64,000 nt of DNA from assembly GCF_000514775.1 (NCBI RefSeq), contig NZ_AZWO01000008.1:145810-209809 (forward strand), read 5' to 3'. The notes under the pieces were generated by a model that was given only the letters and a program-made list of their open reading frames with translations, did not search any database and was not told the origin of the DNA. Made by a program: the position numbers and the translations under genes. Of the stretch, positions 15,162 through 24,173 are shown one piece after another. This stretch comes from Salinispora pacifica CNR114. GTDB taxonomy: Bacteria > Actinomycetota > Actinomycetes > Mycobacteriales > Micromonosporaceae. Each line of letters opens with the position of its first letter. The first letter of the stretch is position 1.

Positions 15162-16918
15162 GCACCGACCTGACCGACCTGGCCAGGGCCGACCGGCGGG
15201 TCGCCCGTGAGCTGGCGACCGCTGAGCGGGAACGGCTGGCCAGCGCGCAGCGGATCGCCGACGAGGACGCGGCGGTGCAGCGACGCCTGCGCGAGCAGGA
15301 AGGGCGGCTGCGCCTGGACGACCAGCGCGATCGGCAGAAAGCTGACCGCGCCGAGCGTCGCCGCAAGGAACGCGAGAACAAGCGTGAGGCGAGGCGCAAG
15401 CGGCGGCAGGCCCGCCGGCAGGACACGGCGGCGTGGTACGCGCGTCGCGTCGAGTACGTACGGGCCAACGCCGCCTCGGTCTACTCTGGCGTGATCTACG
15501 GCCTCGCCGTAGCCGGCGCCGTGTATGGGCAGGTCGACGCTGCCAGGATCAACGGTCTGCCCACGCCGATCGGCGTCGTGGCGGCGGTCGCCATCGAGGG
15601 CACGGGCCTGGCGATGGCCCTGACCGCACAGCAGCAGCGACTCGCCGGGGAGCGGGCGCTCGCAGCGCGGGCGCTGATCTGGATCTGCACGGCGGCGGCG
15701 GTCGCGATCAACGCCATCGGCCACCACACCGACCCGGTCAAGGCGGTCGGGCTGTCGTTCCTCTCGGCGCTCGGCATCATCGTCTACGAGGTCCGCAGCG
15801 GAGCCAAGCACAGGCCGACGCTGCGCGACCGGGGCATGCTGCCGCCACCGCCGGAGCGGTTCGGATGGCGGCGGTGGCTGGTGGCCCCCCACTCGACCCT
15901 CACGGCTTGGCGGCTGGACGTGCTGGACCGGCTGAGCCCCAGCGCCGCGGCCCTGGTCGCTCGTGCCGAAGCCGCCCGCCGTGAGCGCCGCCGGCTCGCC
16001 GCCGTCGAGCGCGACCGGGAACGGCGGGAGGCACTCGCGGCAGACGTGCGGAAGCAGGCGCGCACCGCCGCCCGCAACGCTGCCCGTGCCGGGGAAACCG
16101 GCAAGGCCCTGACACTGCTGCTGCACCTCGCCCAGACCGGCACCTCGGTACCGTCACTGGCGCTACCCGGGCCGGCGCGTAAGGAGATGGAAGCGGCGCA
16201 GGAGGCTGCCCGCCTGGCCCGAGCGCCGCTGGCGGAAGCGGAAGCGCGGCTGGCCGCAGAAGCGACCCGGCGCGCTCAGGCGGAAGCGGAAACCCGGGCG
16301 GCCCGCCAGGCAGCGGAAGCGGAAGCAGCGCGGCGAGCGGAAGCAACCGAGGAGGCGCAACGAGCGACGCGGCGGGCGGAACACGAAGCCGTCCTGCGGG
16401 CGGCGGCCGAGGAAGCAGCAGCGACTGCCCGAGCGGAAGCGGAGCAGGCGGCGCGAGGTCGGGGGCAGGCGGAAGCGGAAGCTCAGCAGTGGCACCGGCG
16501 CGGCGAGCTGGCGGAAACGGAGGTCGCCAACGTCCGGCTCAAGGGCAGGGAGCAGGCGCGGGTACAGAAGGACCTGGAGGTGCGGGCGGCAACCGCTGAG
16601 CGTGCCCTCGCTGACGAACAGCAGCGCCGCGAGGCCGCGGAGGAGCAGATCCGCGGGCTCATGGAGCGGATGTCGCCACGCCGTCGCCGCACGATGTCGA
16701 ACGCGCCAGCGGGCGAGCCGCTGATGTTCGACGGGCGGCCGGTACCGCAGGTCGACCGGGTCAGCCCGGCCACCGTCCTGGCGGTGCTCGAAGCGCATCG
16801 GGATCACCCGGACGCGAAGCAGCAGGAGTTGGCGACCTTGGTGGGCGTCAGCGACCGGACGGTCCGGAGCGTGCTTTCTGCGGCATCGCGGAAAGACCTC
16901 GTCACCGCCGGCACCTGA
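15158..16918 (+). CDS. DUF2637 (SpdB-like) membrane protein with coiled coil and C-terminal HTH
   Basis: 586 residues. The first 110 are charged and helical. Residues about 108-215 hold four membrane segments typical of DUF2637, related to the plasmid spread protein SpdB of actinomycete conjugation. A long alanine-glutamate-arginine coiled coil (about 340-500) precedes a C-terminal winged-helix-like segment (QQELATLVGVSDRTVRSVLS). In the coiled coil the DNA itself repeats the word GCGGAAGC about nine times. It probably acts at the membrane in element spread or DNA transfer; the domain mix suggests it bridges membrane and DNA. Confidence 0.8.
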   Translation: MSTDLTDLARADRRVARELATAERERLASAQRIADEDAAVQRRLREQEGRLRLDDQRDRQKADRAERRRKERENKREARRKRRQARRQDTAAWYARRVEYVRANAASVYSGVIYGLAVAGAVYGQVDAARINGLPTPIGVVAAVAIEGTGLAMALTAQQQRLAGERALAARALIWICTAAAVAINAIGHHTDPVKAVGLSFLSALGIIVYEVRSGAKHRPTLRDRGMLPPPPERFGWRRWLVAPHSTLTAWRLDVLDRLSPSAAALVARAEAARRERRRLAAVERDRERREALAADVRKQARTAARNAARAGETGKALTLLLHLAQTGTSVPSLALPGPARKEMEAAQEAARLARAPLAEAEARLAAEATRRAQAEAETRAARQAAEAEAARRAEATEEAQRATRRAEHEAVLRAAAEEAAATARAEAEQAARGRGQAEAEAQQWHRRGELAETEVANVRLKGREQARVQKDLEVRAATAERALADEQQRREAAEEQIRGLMERMSPRRRRTMSNAPAGEPLMFDGRPVPQVDRVSPATVLAVLEAHRDHPDAKQQELATLVGVSDRTVRSVLSAASRKDLVTAGT

Positions 16919-16938
16919 TCTGCAAGTCCCCGCAATTT

Positions 16939-16975
16939 GGCAACACCTCCCGGTGCCAGTCCGGGAGGCGTTGCC
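16939..16975 (+). terminator. Terminator after the DUF2637 gene
   Basis: 15-bp stem with one mismatch (outer GGCAAC/GTTGCC, inner CCTCCCGG/CCGGGAGG) and a 7-base loop, 20 bases after the stop codon. Confidence 0.75.
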
Positions 16976-17122
16976 CGTACTTACACCGAGCGCGGATGCC
17001 ATCTCCTGCCCGCACAGCCCCGTCGCCCCCACTGGATCAGCCGCCCGGCCACGCCAGAGCCGAACCTCGCCGGGCTCCTGCGGATGCTTATTGCACCTGC
17101 CCACGTTTGCAGAGGACGGTTC

Positions 17123-17827
17123 ATGATGCGTACTGACGTGGTGCTTCCGGAAGCAGCGGAAGCAACCGGCGACGTTGCTGCCGGTACAGTGACCCTTACC
17201 CGCGACCGGAGCCGCCCGGCTGCGGCGAGCGGAAGCGGAAACGGCTGCCTGGCGGGCGACGCCGGGGCACATCGGGACGTGAGCGCAGGGGGTTGCGTGG
17301 AGCTACGGGTGGTCAACGACCGCCTCTGCACGAACCGTCGCGGGGCCGCGGAGTACCTCAACCGGAGCCTGGAGACCATCAACCGGGTCGCCTCACCGAA
17401 GCATCGTCCTACCACCGGCTGGCGCGAGCCGGTCGACGTGGTAGACGGCCAGGAGTGGTACGCGCTTGAGGACCTCGACGTGTTCAACGCCTCATACTTC
17501 CAAGTCAAGTGGACCGCTCGCATGGCGAGGGTGCACCAGGTCAGCCTGGAGGGCGACCCGGACGAGCTGATCAACGCCAAGGAATTCCGCACCCTGATCC
17601 GAGTCACCCATGGAGCCTGGTCCAAGTACGTGGAGAAGAGCGTCCCGGCCTGGGAGGAGGACCGGGACGGCTACCTGATCAAGCCAGATCTGGAAGAGCC
17701 CGGCCGTCGCGGGATCATCCGCTCCTGGAAACGTCACCGGGTCGAAAGCTGGATCAACAACCGCACTGGTTCGGCGTCGAGCACCGGCCGACCGAAACAG
17801 GACGCGCAACCGGACGCCGGAGGATGA
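17123..17827 (+). CDS. Putative HTH DNA-binding protein, 234 aa
   Basis: The middle part NRRGAAEYLNRSLETINRVAS looks like an excisionase-type or MerR-like helix-turn-helix, and the C-terminal half is basic and tryptophan-containing with no recognised domain. The start is uncertain: ATG at 17123 (after a GAGGA) or GTG at 17297, just before the HTH. The region 17140-17240 repeats the GGAAGC words also seen in the oriT candidate, so it may be regulatory and not coding. Probably controls excision or transfer genes of the element. Confidence 0.55.
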   Translation: MMRTDVVLPEAAEATGDVAAGTVTLTRDRSRPAAASGSGNGCLAGDAGAHRDVSAGGCVELRVVNDRLCTNRRGAAEYLNRSLETINRVASPKHRPTTGWREPVDVVDGQEWYALEDLDVFNASYFQVKWTARMARVHQVSLEGDPDELINAKEFRTLIRVTHGAWSKYVEKSVPAWEEDRDGYLIKPDLEEPGRRGIIRSWKRHRVESWINNRTGSASSTGRPKQDAQPDAGG

Positions 17828-17882
17828 GCCCCAGCTGCCCCTAACACCGCGGCTGGCTGGGGTGCCGGGCCTCCTGGCCCAG

Positions 17883-17902
17883 CTGCGCTAGGCCTAGCGC
17901 AG
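17883..17902. repeat. 20-bp perfect palindrome upstream of the excisionase gene
   Basis: Arms CTGCGCTAGG/CCTAGCGCAG with no spacer, about 100 bases before the excisionase-like gene. It could be an operator for one of the adjacent HTH proteins or part of a terminator. Confidence 0.6.
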
Positions 17903-18002
17903 GACACCGCAGGGGTAGCCCTGGCGCCACCCCGTCATCGGCACCGTCGCTGTTGTCGCAGACCCACAGGTCGGCACCAGACAGCAGCGGGAGGACTCAC
18001 CG

Positions 18003-18233
18003 ATGACGACCAGCGCCGCGACCACACCGCAGTCCCAGGTCTGGACCGAACAGGCCGTGCGTGCCCTCGGCATGACCACCGACGTCGAGACCGCCGGGGA
18101 GATTCTCGGCATCGGCCGAACGAAGGCGTACGAGCTGGCCAAGACCAACGAGTTCCCGGCGAAGATCCTCCGCATCGGTCGCCGCTACCTCGTCAGCGTC
18201 CCAGCCCTGCTCAAGCTTCTCGGCGTCGACTAG
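18003..18233 (+). CDS. Excisionase-like helix-turn-helix protein
   Basis: 76 residues. The segment TAGEILGIGRTKAYELAKTN is a clear winged helix-turn-helix of the excisionase/AlpA kind, followed by the basic RIGRRYLV strand pair. Such small proteins bend attachment-site DNA and turn integrases toward excision, or activate transfer genes. It is preceded by a GGGAGGA site. It lies 13 kb from the integrase, further than in most elements, so a transcriptional role is also possible. Confidence 0.75.
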   Translation: MTTSAATTPQSQVWTEQAVRALGMTTDVETAGEILGIGRTKAYELAKTNEFPAKILRIGRRYLVSVPALLKLLGVD

Positions 18234-18252
18234 CCGCGACCCGGATCACTCG

Positions 18253-19665
18253 ATGATCATCCGAGTGCACGCCCGTGGCACCCTCGTGGTCGCCGCGATC
18301 CGCCGCGCGTACGCCGCCCGCGCTGTGACCGACCCGGCACCCCAGTTGGTCGCCGCGTGGGCCGGTAGCGGCGAGCTGGCCGATCTGGAGCCAGCGCCCC
18401 GACCAGGTGGGTACGACACCACTCGCCTGGCCGTACTGCTCGCCGAACCGATGAGGGCAGGCGCCACCACGCCGACCCGGCCCGTCTGGCGGTGCACCCT
18501 CGAACTCGACCCCACCGAACGGCGGCTCACTCACCAGGAGTGGGCCGCCGCCGTCCGGGATCTCCTCGACGAAGCCGGCCTGGCGCCCCACGGCGACCGC
18601 AACGCCGTGCGGTGGATCGCCATAGCGCACGGACACGCACGGGTCGACGTCGTCGCCACTCTCGTGCGTCAGGACGGCCGGACCGAACCGGCCAGCGACG
18701 ACCGGCACCGGTGCGCGCACGCCACCCGCAACCTGGAACACCGACTCGGACTCGCAACACCTCCGCCGGGACCAGATACCACCACGCCCGGCACTCCGCG
18801 CGCCGCTGCGACTCGCCGGGCCGCGCCCCCCTCGGCCCGTGAGCGGCTGCGCCGCCAGGTCCGCTCAGCCGCAGTCGTCGCTACCGACGAAGACGACTTC
18901 GTCCACCGGCTACGGGCCGCCGGGCTGCGGGTGCGGCTACGGCGCAGCCGCGCCGACAACAGCGTCACCGGCTACGCCGTCAGCCGTCCCGCCCTGCCCG
19001 GCATGGACCATCCGCCCTGGTTCGGCGGCGGTCAACTCGCCCCCGACCTGACCCTGACGCACCTGCGTGCCCGCTGGGCCCAGACACCCCGACCGTCCGA
19101 GACCTCCACACCCACCACGGCGGAGCAGTGGCAACACCTGTGGCAGGAAACGGCCGACGCGATCACCAACGCCGCCGACGACCTGGCCCGGCCAGCGCAA
19201 CCGTTGTCCGCACAGGCGGCCCATGCCTTAGCCGACATCCTGACCGCCACCGCGATTACCGTCCCGCAACCGCAGGCACACCGCCTGGCCCACGCCGCAG
19301 AACTGCTCCACCGCGCCATCGGTGAGAGGCGGGAAACCCCGCTCCCGGCTGCGGATGCCCGTGCGGTGCACCTTCGTTCCCTCGCCCGGCTGGTCGGGCT
19401 GATGGGACAACTCAGCAGCGACCGCACCGGTGCCGCCGCGCTGCAACTCGTCTACCTGCTGGCCGGCTTCGCCGACAACCTCGCCGCTCTCCGGCAATCC
19501 CAGCAGCGGCGTAGCCAAGCTGCGGCGGCCTCCACCGCCGCCGCGCGCCTGCACGCCTCGGCTGGCAGGCACGGTCGTCCGCCCGCGACACCGGCACCCG
19601 ACCAGCCGCTACCCGTAGCCCCGCTACGGTCGGCCCGGCCGGCCGCCCGTAGCCGCTCCCGGTAG
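18253..19665 (+). CDS. Relaxase homologue lacking the HUH histidines
   Basis: 470 residues, clearly related along its length to the relaxase at 4707: shared N-terminus (MII..H.RGT), LVAAWAG, the LT..EWA helix, GLAPHGD, VRWIAI and VVATLVRQDGR. Where the active protein has HADDHIH, this one has HGHARVD, and the WH of the WHTS segment is WR. The catalytic metal site should therefore be gone. The C-terminal domain with GGGQLAPDLTL is kept. It may be a DNA-binding subunit, a regulator or a decaying copy. It starts 20 bases after the excisionase gene. Confidence 0.75.
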   Translation: MIIRVHARGTLVVAAIRRAYAARAVTDPAPQLVAAWAGSGELADLEPAPRPGGYDTTRLAVLLAEPMRAGATTPTRPVWRCTLELDPTERRLTHQEWAAAVRDLLDEAGLAPHGDRNAVRWIAIAHGHARVDVVATLVRQDGRTEPASDDRHRCAHATRNLEHRLGLATPPPGPDTTTPGTPRAAATRRAAPPSARERLRRQVRSAAVVATDEDDFVHRLRAAGLRVRLRRSRADNSVTGYAVSRPALPGMDHPPWFGGGQLAPDLTLTHLRARWAQTPRPSETSTPTTAEQWQHLWQETADAITNAADDLARPAQPLSAQAAHALADILTATAITVPQPQAHRLAHAAELLHRAIGERRETPLPAADARAVHLRSLARLVGLMGQLSSDRTGAAALQLVYLLAGFADNLAALRQSQQRRSQAAAASTAAARLHASAGRHGRPPATPAPDQPLPVAPLRSARPAARSRSR

Positions 19666-19680
19666 CGCCGCCGAAAACCC

Positions 19681-20682
19681 GTGCCCCGCAGCGTCGCCGA
19701 TATGGAACCCGAGCATCACGATCCCTGGAGCGAGGGCAACCAGCGCGCGATGGAACGGCTCATGGCCCTCGGCGTACTCGTCGAGGCCGGGTCGCGGCTG
19801 GCCGCTGAGAACGCCCGAGCCAAAGCCAACCGAGCCGAACAGGAACTACGCGACCAGACACGCCGGGAGCAGGACGAGCAGAAGGCGAACCGGAAAGCCG
19901 AGCGGCTCGCCGCAGCGGACGCCTCCCGACGCAAACGGGAATGGGCCCGTCTCGCCGGGGACGAGGACCGGCTACGCGGCTACCTTGCGGACCTGCCCGT
20001 CGTCGAGGTGGCGCGGCACTGGGGACAGGCGGCCCAGAACGCCGACCGCAATCCCACCGACGCCACCGTGCTGACCGCCGCCGAAGAGGAACTGCGCCGC
20101 CGCGCCCCGAGCCTGATCGACTTCTACCACCGGGGCCGCGACGCCGGCCTGTCACGCCAGGACGCGATGGCGGACGCGGCCCGCTACGTCTGGTCCGGAT
20201 CCGGCCCCGCCCGGCCACATGGCGGCCGGGCGCCCACCGCCGGCGCGCTCACCCAAGTTGGTGAAGAACTCGACCAGGAAATCACCCGGCTCGCCGGCAC
20301 GCTGGACCCGGTTGGCCGGGCCCGACTGCTGCGCAACCTCGAAGACAGCGGCTGGTCCGCGCAGTCACTCGCCCACATTGAGACCCTCCTCGACCGGGCC
20401 GAGGCCGAGCAGCGTACCGCGGTCACCACCGCAGCCACCCCTGACGACCCCGCCACCGCCGTCAACGAACACCAGACGGCTCGCGCCGCCGCCGTAGCGG
20501 CAACCGGCCGCGCCGGTGACCTCGCCGCCGATGCCAGCGCCCACGACGCAACCACGCCAGCGGCGGCACGGCTGGCAGCCGAGTCCTTCGCCCTGCCCGC
20601 GCAGCGGGCACTCACCGCCCACCCGAGCGCCATGCCAGCCCGTACCCCGACCGCGCATCCCGCCCAGAGGAGGACCCGGTGA
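19681..20682 (+). CDS. Hypothetical charged helical protein of the mobilization region
   Basis: 333 residues from a GTG (an in-frame ATG lies at 19702). Residues 30-100 form a probable coiled coil rich in Arg, Glu and Ala; a middle part (LIDFYHRGRDAGLSRQDAM) is folded; the C-terminus is low-complexity. No family recognised. It is coupled to DUF4913 by a GTGA overlap and follows the relaxase homologue by 16 bases, a position often taken by relaxosome or coupling accessory proteins. Confidence 0.6.
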   Translation: MPRSVADMEPEHHDPWSEGNQRAMERLMALGVLVEAGSRLAAENARAKANRAEQELRDQTRREQDEQKANRKAERLAAADASRRKREWARLAGDEDRLRGYLADLPVVEVARHWGQAAQNADRNPTDATVLTAAEEELRRRAPSLIDFYHRGRDAGLSRQDAMADAARYVWSGSGPARPHGGRAPTAGALTQVGEELDQEITRLAGTLDPVGRARLLRNLEDSGWSAQSLAHIETLLDRAEAEQRTAVTTAATPDDPATAVNEHQTARAAAVAATGRAGDLAADASAHDATTPAAARLAAESFALPAQRALTAHPSAMPARTPTAHPAQRRTR

Positions 20683-21137
20683 CCAGCCGCCGTGACGAGG
20701 ACCTGGCCGGAATGGTCGCCGCCTTGCAGACCCAGGTCGCGGAACTCACTCAGCGGCTCGACGACCAGGCACCCGGTGCCACCGAGGCGCCGGCCGCCTT
20801 GAGGTTCCCGACCGTCGAAGCCTGGGTCACCGGCTTGTTCCTCCCGATGTTCGCGTGGCGCGTCGACGGGCAACGCTGGCACTGGTGCCCGCAGTGGTGG
20901 CGCCACGCAGAGGCCATCTGGCGCCTCGAACTGCTCTGGCGCTCCTGGGAAGTCAGCCGCCTCGCCCCGACCGGCATGTCCGGCTGGTCGGTCGAGGTCG
21001 ACCGGCACATCCACGAACTACTCGGCGACGACGGACCTTTCAAACAGTGCCGGGCCGTCGACGAAGACCGCACAGCCCGTCACACCGAGCTGCCGTCGGC
21101 GACCGCCGACTCCGCCCCCGACGGGTGGTGGGACTGA
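20679..21137 (+). CDS. DUF4913 protein
   Basis: 152 residues. The DUF4913 signature is present: FPTVEAWVTGLFLPMFAWRV, then RWHWCPQWWRHAEAIWRLE and WSVEVDRHIHELL, with many tryptophans and a final DGPFKQC. The family is found almost only on actinobacterial plasmids and ICEs and has no known biochemical function. Overlaps both neighbours, so it is one operon with the preceding and following genes. Confidence 0.8.
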   Translation: MTSRRDEDLAGMVAALQTQVAELTQRLDDQAPGATEAPAALRFPTVEAWVTGLFLPMFAWRVDGQRWHWCPQWWRHAEAIWRLELLWRSWEVSRLAPTGMSGWSVEVDRHIHELLGDDGPFKQCRAVDEDRTARHTELPSATADSAPDGWWD

Positions 21138-21961
21138 TGACCGCCCCGATCCGAGCGGTCGCGTTCGGCGGAGGCGTCCAGTCGACGGCGCTGCTGGTCC
21201 TCGCCGCCACCGGAAAGATCAACTTTCCCACATTCCTCTTCGCCAACACCGGCACCGACTCCGAAGACCCGGCAACGCTAAAGTACCTCCAGCGGTACGC
21301 CAAGCCGTACGCGGCGGCGCACGGCATCGAGCTTCACGAGCTGCACCGCACACGCCGCGACGGCACCGTCGAGACCCTGTGGGGCCGACTCACCCGCGAG
21401 GGATCCCGAAGCCTGCCCATCCCGGTTCGCATGTCGAACGGCGCACCCGGCACAAGATCATGTACTGTGGACTTCAAGATCAAGGTCATCGGAAAGTGGT
21501 TGAAGCAGCACGGCGCGAGCCGTGACAGGCCGGCGACGGTGGGCATCGGCATCAGCCTGGACGAGATCGAACGGGTCAACAGACGCCAGGCGATGCCGTA
21601 CGAGATCCCGGTGTACCCCCTGCTTGACCACGATCCTCCACTACGCCGCCACGACTGCGCGGGTATCATCGCCAGGGCGAAACTCCCGGTTCCGCCCAAG
21701 TCCGCGTGCTGGTTCTGCCCTCTCAAGACGCCCCGAGGCTGGGGCGAGATGCGGCGCGATCGGCCGAACCTCTTCCACTCGGCCTGCGACCTGGAAACTC
21801 TCCTGAACGCGCGGCGGAGCACGCTCGGCAGAGATCCGGTCTGGCTGACGCGGTACGGCCGTCCCCTCGCCGATTCGATCCCCGAAGCGCAGCAAACCCT
21901 GCCATGGCTCGACCTTGAACCTGGCGACGGCCTCTGCGACAACAGCTCTTGCTTCACCTGA
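21137..21961 (+). CDS. PAPS-reductase-like PP-loop protein
   Basis: 274 residues. It begins with a PP-loop variant FGGGVQSTALLVLA (residues about 9-22) and continues like phosphoadenosine phosphosulfate reductase/sulfurtransferases, with FLFANTGTDSEDPATLKYL. Cysteines at SCTVDF, the pair SACWFC and the C-terminal LCDNSSC could hold a metal or an iron-sulfur cluster. Members in phages and mobile elements act in sulfur or nucleobase chemistry, including DNA phosphorothioation (DndC). With Mom, methylase and DpdA-like genes on the same element, a nucleic acid modification role is plausible but unproven. Confidence 0.7.
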   Translation: MTAPIRAVAFGGGVQSTALLVLAATGKINFPTFLFANTGTDSEDPATLKYLQRYAKPYAAAHGIELHELHRTRRDGTVETLWGRLTREGSRSLPIPVRMSNGAPGTRSCTVDFKIKVIGKWLKQHGASRDRPATVGIGISLDEIERVNRRQAMPYEIPVYPLLDHDPPLRRHDCAGIIARAKLPVPPKSACWFCPLKTPRGWGEMRRDRPNLFHSACDLETLLNARRSTLGRDPVWLTRYGRPLADSIPEAQQTLPWLDLEPGDGLCDNSSCFT

Positions 21962-22082
21962 CCAGCGCCGACAACTGCTCGGTGCGAGCACCCGAGGGCG
22001 GGGCGCGACATGCCTCGTCGGTTATCCACAGGGCTTCGCTGCCGTTGTGGACAGAGTTCTGGGCCGTGGGAAGGATCCGGGA

Positions 22083-22475
22083 ATGGACTACATCACCGTG
22101 CTGCAGCAGGCCATCACTCGTGTGGAGGAACGGGGAATCGTCGACGAGACGGAGGCGCAAGCCGGCCTGCGACTGGCCTGTCTGGCCTTCGACTCTCCGG
22201 ATGTGCCCTCCCAGCAGTGGGCACTGCTCGGGTTCGAGTTGCTCACCGCGCTCGCCGAGCTGTACCCCGAACCGGCACCGATCGCCGTCACCGTCACCAC
22301 GGCGCGGTCCTCGATCACGTCCACCACAACGCAACGGACCCTCATCCGCCTCGTCTCCGTGCTGGGGGACGGCTACGACCAGGCGAGTCAGCAGCCGGAG
22401 GTGTCGGCCCAGCGCCGCTTCGCCTACGCCGCGACAGCCGAGCGATTGAACGCTGCGGTGCGAGGTCTGGTGTGA
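22083..22475 (+). CDS. Hypothetical protein, 130 aa
   Basis: Mostly helical with a central strand region rich in threonine and serine. No domain recognised. The ATG at 22083 follows GGAAGGATC. It is coupled through a GTGA overlap to the next, larger unknown gene, and the pair probably forms a unit. The 120 bases upstream contain no gene and may hold its promoter. Confidence 0.6.
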   Translation: MDYITVLQQAITRVEERGIVDETEAQAGLRLACLAFDSPDVPSQQWALLGFELLTALAELYPEPAPIAVTVTTARSSITSTTTQRTLIRLVSVLGDGYDQASQQPEVSAQRRFAYAATAERLNAAVRGLV

Positions 22476-23890
22476 CGTACGGAAACTGGCTGTCGCGGGC
22501 GCACGACGAGCTCACCCGCGCGCAAGCACGCCTACCGTCCGATCCGGCGGTCACTCTCGATGACGTCGGAGCGACCGTCGTGGCCCGGCAGCGGGTCTAT
22601 GCCCGGCTGGCCAAACTCGTGGAGCTGGTCGTCGGCGGCCAACCGGCTCGTGCCGACATCGACCGCGGAACCGTCGATGTCGCTCTGCGGATGCAGGCGG
22701 GGGATCACACGACACGGCTCTACCTGGGACTCACCGCTGCGGCTCGCAGCGACCGGCAGGCTGCCCCCGCCACGCCCCCGATCTGCCGGGTCGGGCGCCA
22801 TCTGGAGTCGGCGGCGGAGGCGATCGCGGTGGCCGGGGAGATCCTGGCCGGTCACACGCCGCCGGCCCGGGAGCCGCTGACGCCGGAGGGCGTGGCGATT
22901 CGTGCCGGTGCCGGGCGAAAAGCCGGCTTGGCCGACATCGCCGTACTGACCACCGATATGCTGGCCATCGACGCAGGGCTACCTGAGTGGCTGTCCGGCA
23001 GCCATCGACTCGCGTACGGCGCTTTCGAGACGGTGGCGGAAGAGGCCCGCTGGACCAGCAACGGCTACCTGACCGAGGTCGTGCACCAGATGATCTCGGC
23101 CGCCGGCGACGCTCCATCACTGCTGCACCTGCTGGAACCGCCGCCACCGGTCCCGGTAGGTCGCCGGGCGATCAGCGATGGCGCGTCGGCGCTGCGCTCG
23201 CTGGTCGCGACGCGAGACTGGATGCACCGCAACCCCGGCGAGGTGCGCGTCATGCACCTGGCCAAGGCGACCCAAGCGGCACTCGCGGTCAGCGCACTCG
23301 CCTCACCCGGCGCTGTTGGAGCGGACTGGCGATCATGGAGCGCAGCGGCCCACGCAGCCGGTCAGCTACACGGCACGCCCCCACACGGCCCGGCGGCAGC
23401 GCAGACAGCCCGTGAGCTTGATCTGGTAACAAGATGGGTCCGTCCCGGGCCACCGCGACCAGGCCATGTCACCAGCCGTGGGTCCCGACTCGAAGCGATC
23501 GACAAGCTGGCGGCGGTGCTCCCGTCACTGTCGGAGGTTCTGCGTGTGGCAACCCAGACGGCCGCTCGAAACCGCCACTTCTTCGTTCTCGGCCGCCGGC
23601 AACTCGAACGCGTGCCCAGGTCGCTCGTGTACCACGCTGTCGCACGATGGTGCGTTGCGCAGCCAGACGACGAGCAGGTCTACCGGTTGAGGTCAGCGCT
23701 CGCGGCTGTGGGGGCCTCCGCACTCGCATCGACGCCGTCGCACCTACCCCGCGCCGCACCACGCCTGGCCAAGCTCGCCTTCGCGGCGCCGGTCGACGCC
23801 GAGCCGAGCCAGCAGGCGAAAGGCGCGATAGACCGGGCTGCACGGGAGGTCCTGCTACGTCCGAGCCGCCACGATCATTCGCGCCGGTGA
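22472..23890 (+). CDS. Hypothetical helical protein, 472 aa
   Basis: Starts at GTG overlapping the stop of the previous gene. Long stretches of alanine- and leucine-rich helices without membrane segments or known motifs; resembles a soluble helical-repeat protein. Coding bias is good throughout. Last gene of the plus-strand block from about 18 kb; a candidate RNA gene and terminator follow. Function unknown. Confidence 0.6.
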   Translation: MTYGNWLSRAHDELTRAQARLPSDPAVTLDDVGATVVARQRVYARLAKLVELVVGGQPARADIDRGTVDVALRMQAGDHTTRLYLGLTAAARSDRQAAPATPPICRVGRHLESAAEAIAVAGEILAGHTPPAREPLTPEGVAIRAGAGRKAGLADIAVLTTDMLAIDAGLPEWLSGSHRLAYGAFETVAEEARWTSNGYLTEVVHQMISAAGDAPSLLHLLEPPPPVPVGRRAISDGASALRSLVATRDWMHRNPGEVRVMHLAKATQAALAVSALASPGAVGADWRSWSAAAHAAGQLHGTPPHGPAAAQTARELDLVTRWVRPGPPRPGHVTSRGSRLEAIDKLAAVLPSLSEVLRVATQTAARNRHFFVLGRRQLERVPRSLVYHAVARWCVAQPDDEQVYRLRSALAAVGASALASTPSHLPRAAPRLAKLAFAAPVDAEPSQQAKGAIDRAAREVLLRPSRHDHSRR

Positions 23891-23999
23891 GTCAATGTCG
23901 CCGGACAGGTTGGTGTGAGGTTCCGCTCGCCTCAGTGGTCCGAGTCTCCGGGAAATCGGGTAGCAAATCGTGGGCAGGGCGCTCTAGGCTGTTCTTCGT

Positions 24000-24145
24000 A
24001 AGCTTCCGGAGTAAGGGCCCTACCGGGTGCGCAACCGGTGGATCGCCCAGTTCCTCTGGCCCGTCTCCTCTGCGGGGCGGCTACGACGCCGGAAGCAAGG
24101 CTTTCAATCGGTCCCCGGGTCTTTCCCGGGGACCGATTGCGTTTT
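24000..24145 (+). ncRNA. Candidate structured RNA with its own terminator
   Basis: The 283-base gap between convergent genes folds well on the plus strand. GCTTCCGG (24002-24009) pairs with CCGGAAGC (24089-24096) to close a domain; GGGCC (24015-24019) pairs with GGCCC (24058-24062); ACCGG (24022-24026) pairs with CCGGT (24035-24039). A 15-bp terminator hairpin follows. TAGGCT at 23986-23991 is a possible -10. It could also be a read-through leader. No known RNA family was recognised; tRNA-Sec was considered and rejected. Confidence 0.4.
24105..24139 (+). terminator. Strong intrinsic terminator between convergent blocks
   Basis: Perfect 15-bp stem (left arm 24105-24119, right arm 24125-24139) with loop TCTTT, followed by CGTTTTC. 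The best terminator in the window; may serve both strands. Confidence 0.88.
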
Positions 24146-24173
24146 CCGATCGGACGCACAGGGCCGCAGTCGG

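Noticed and set aside
24002..24096. tRNA-Sec hypothesis for the structured RNA (8-bp closing stem, about 95 bases)
   Set aside because: No T loop TTCGA, no anticodon stem-loop of the right size and no CCA-like end.
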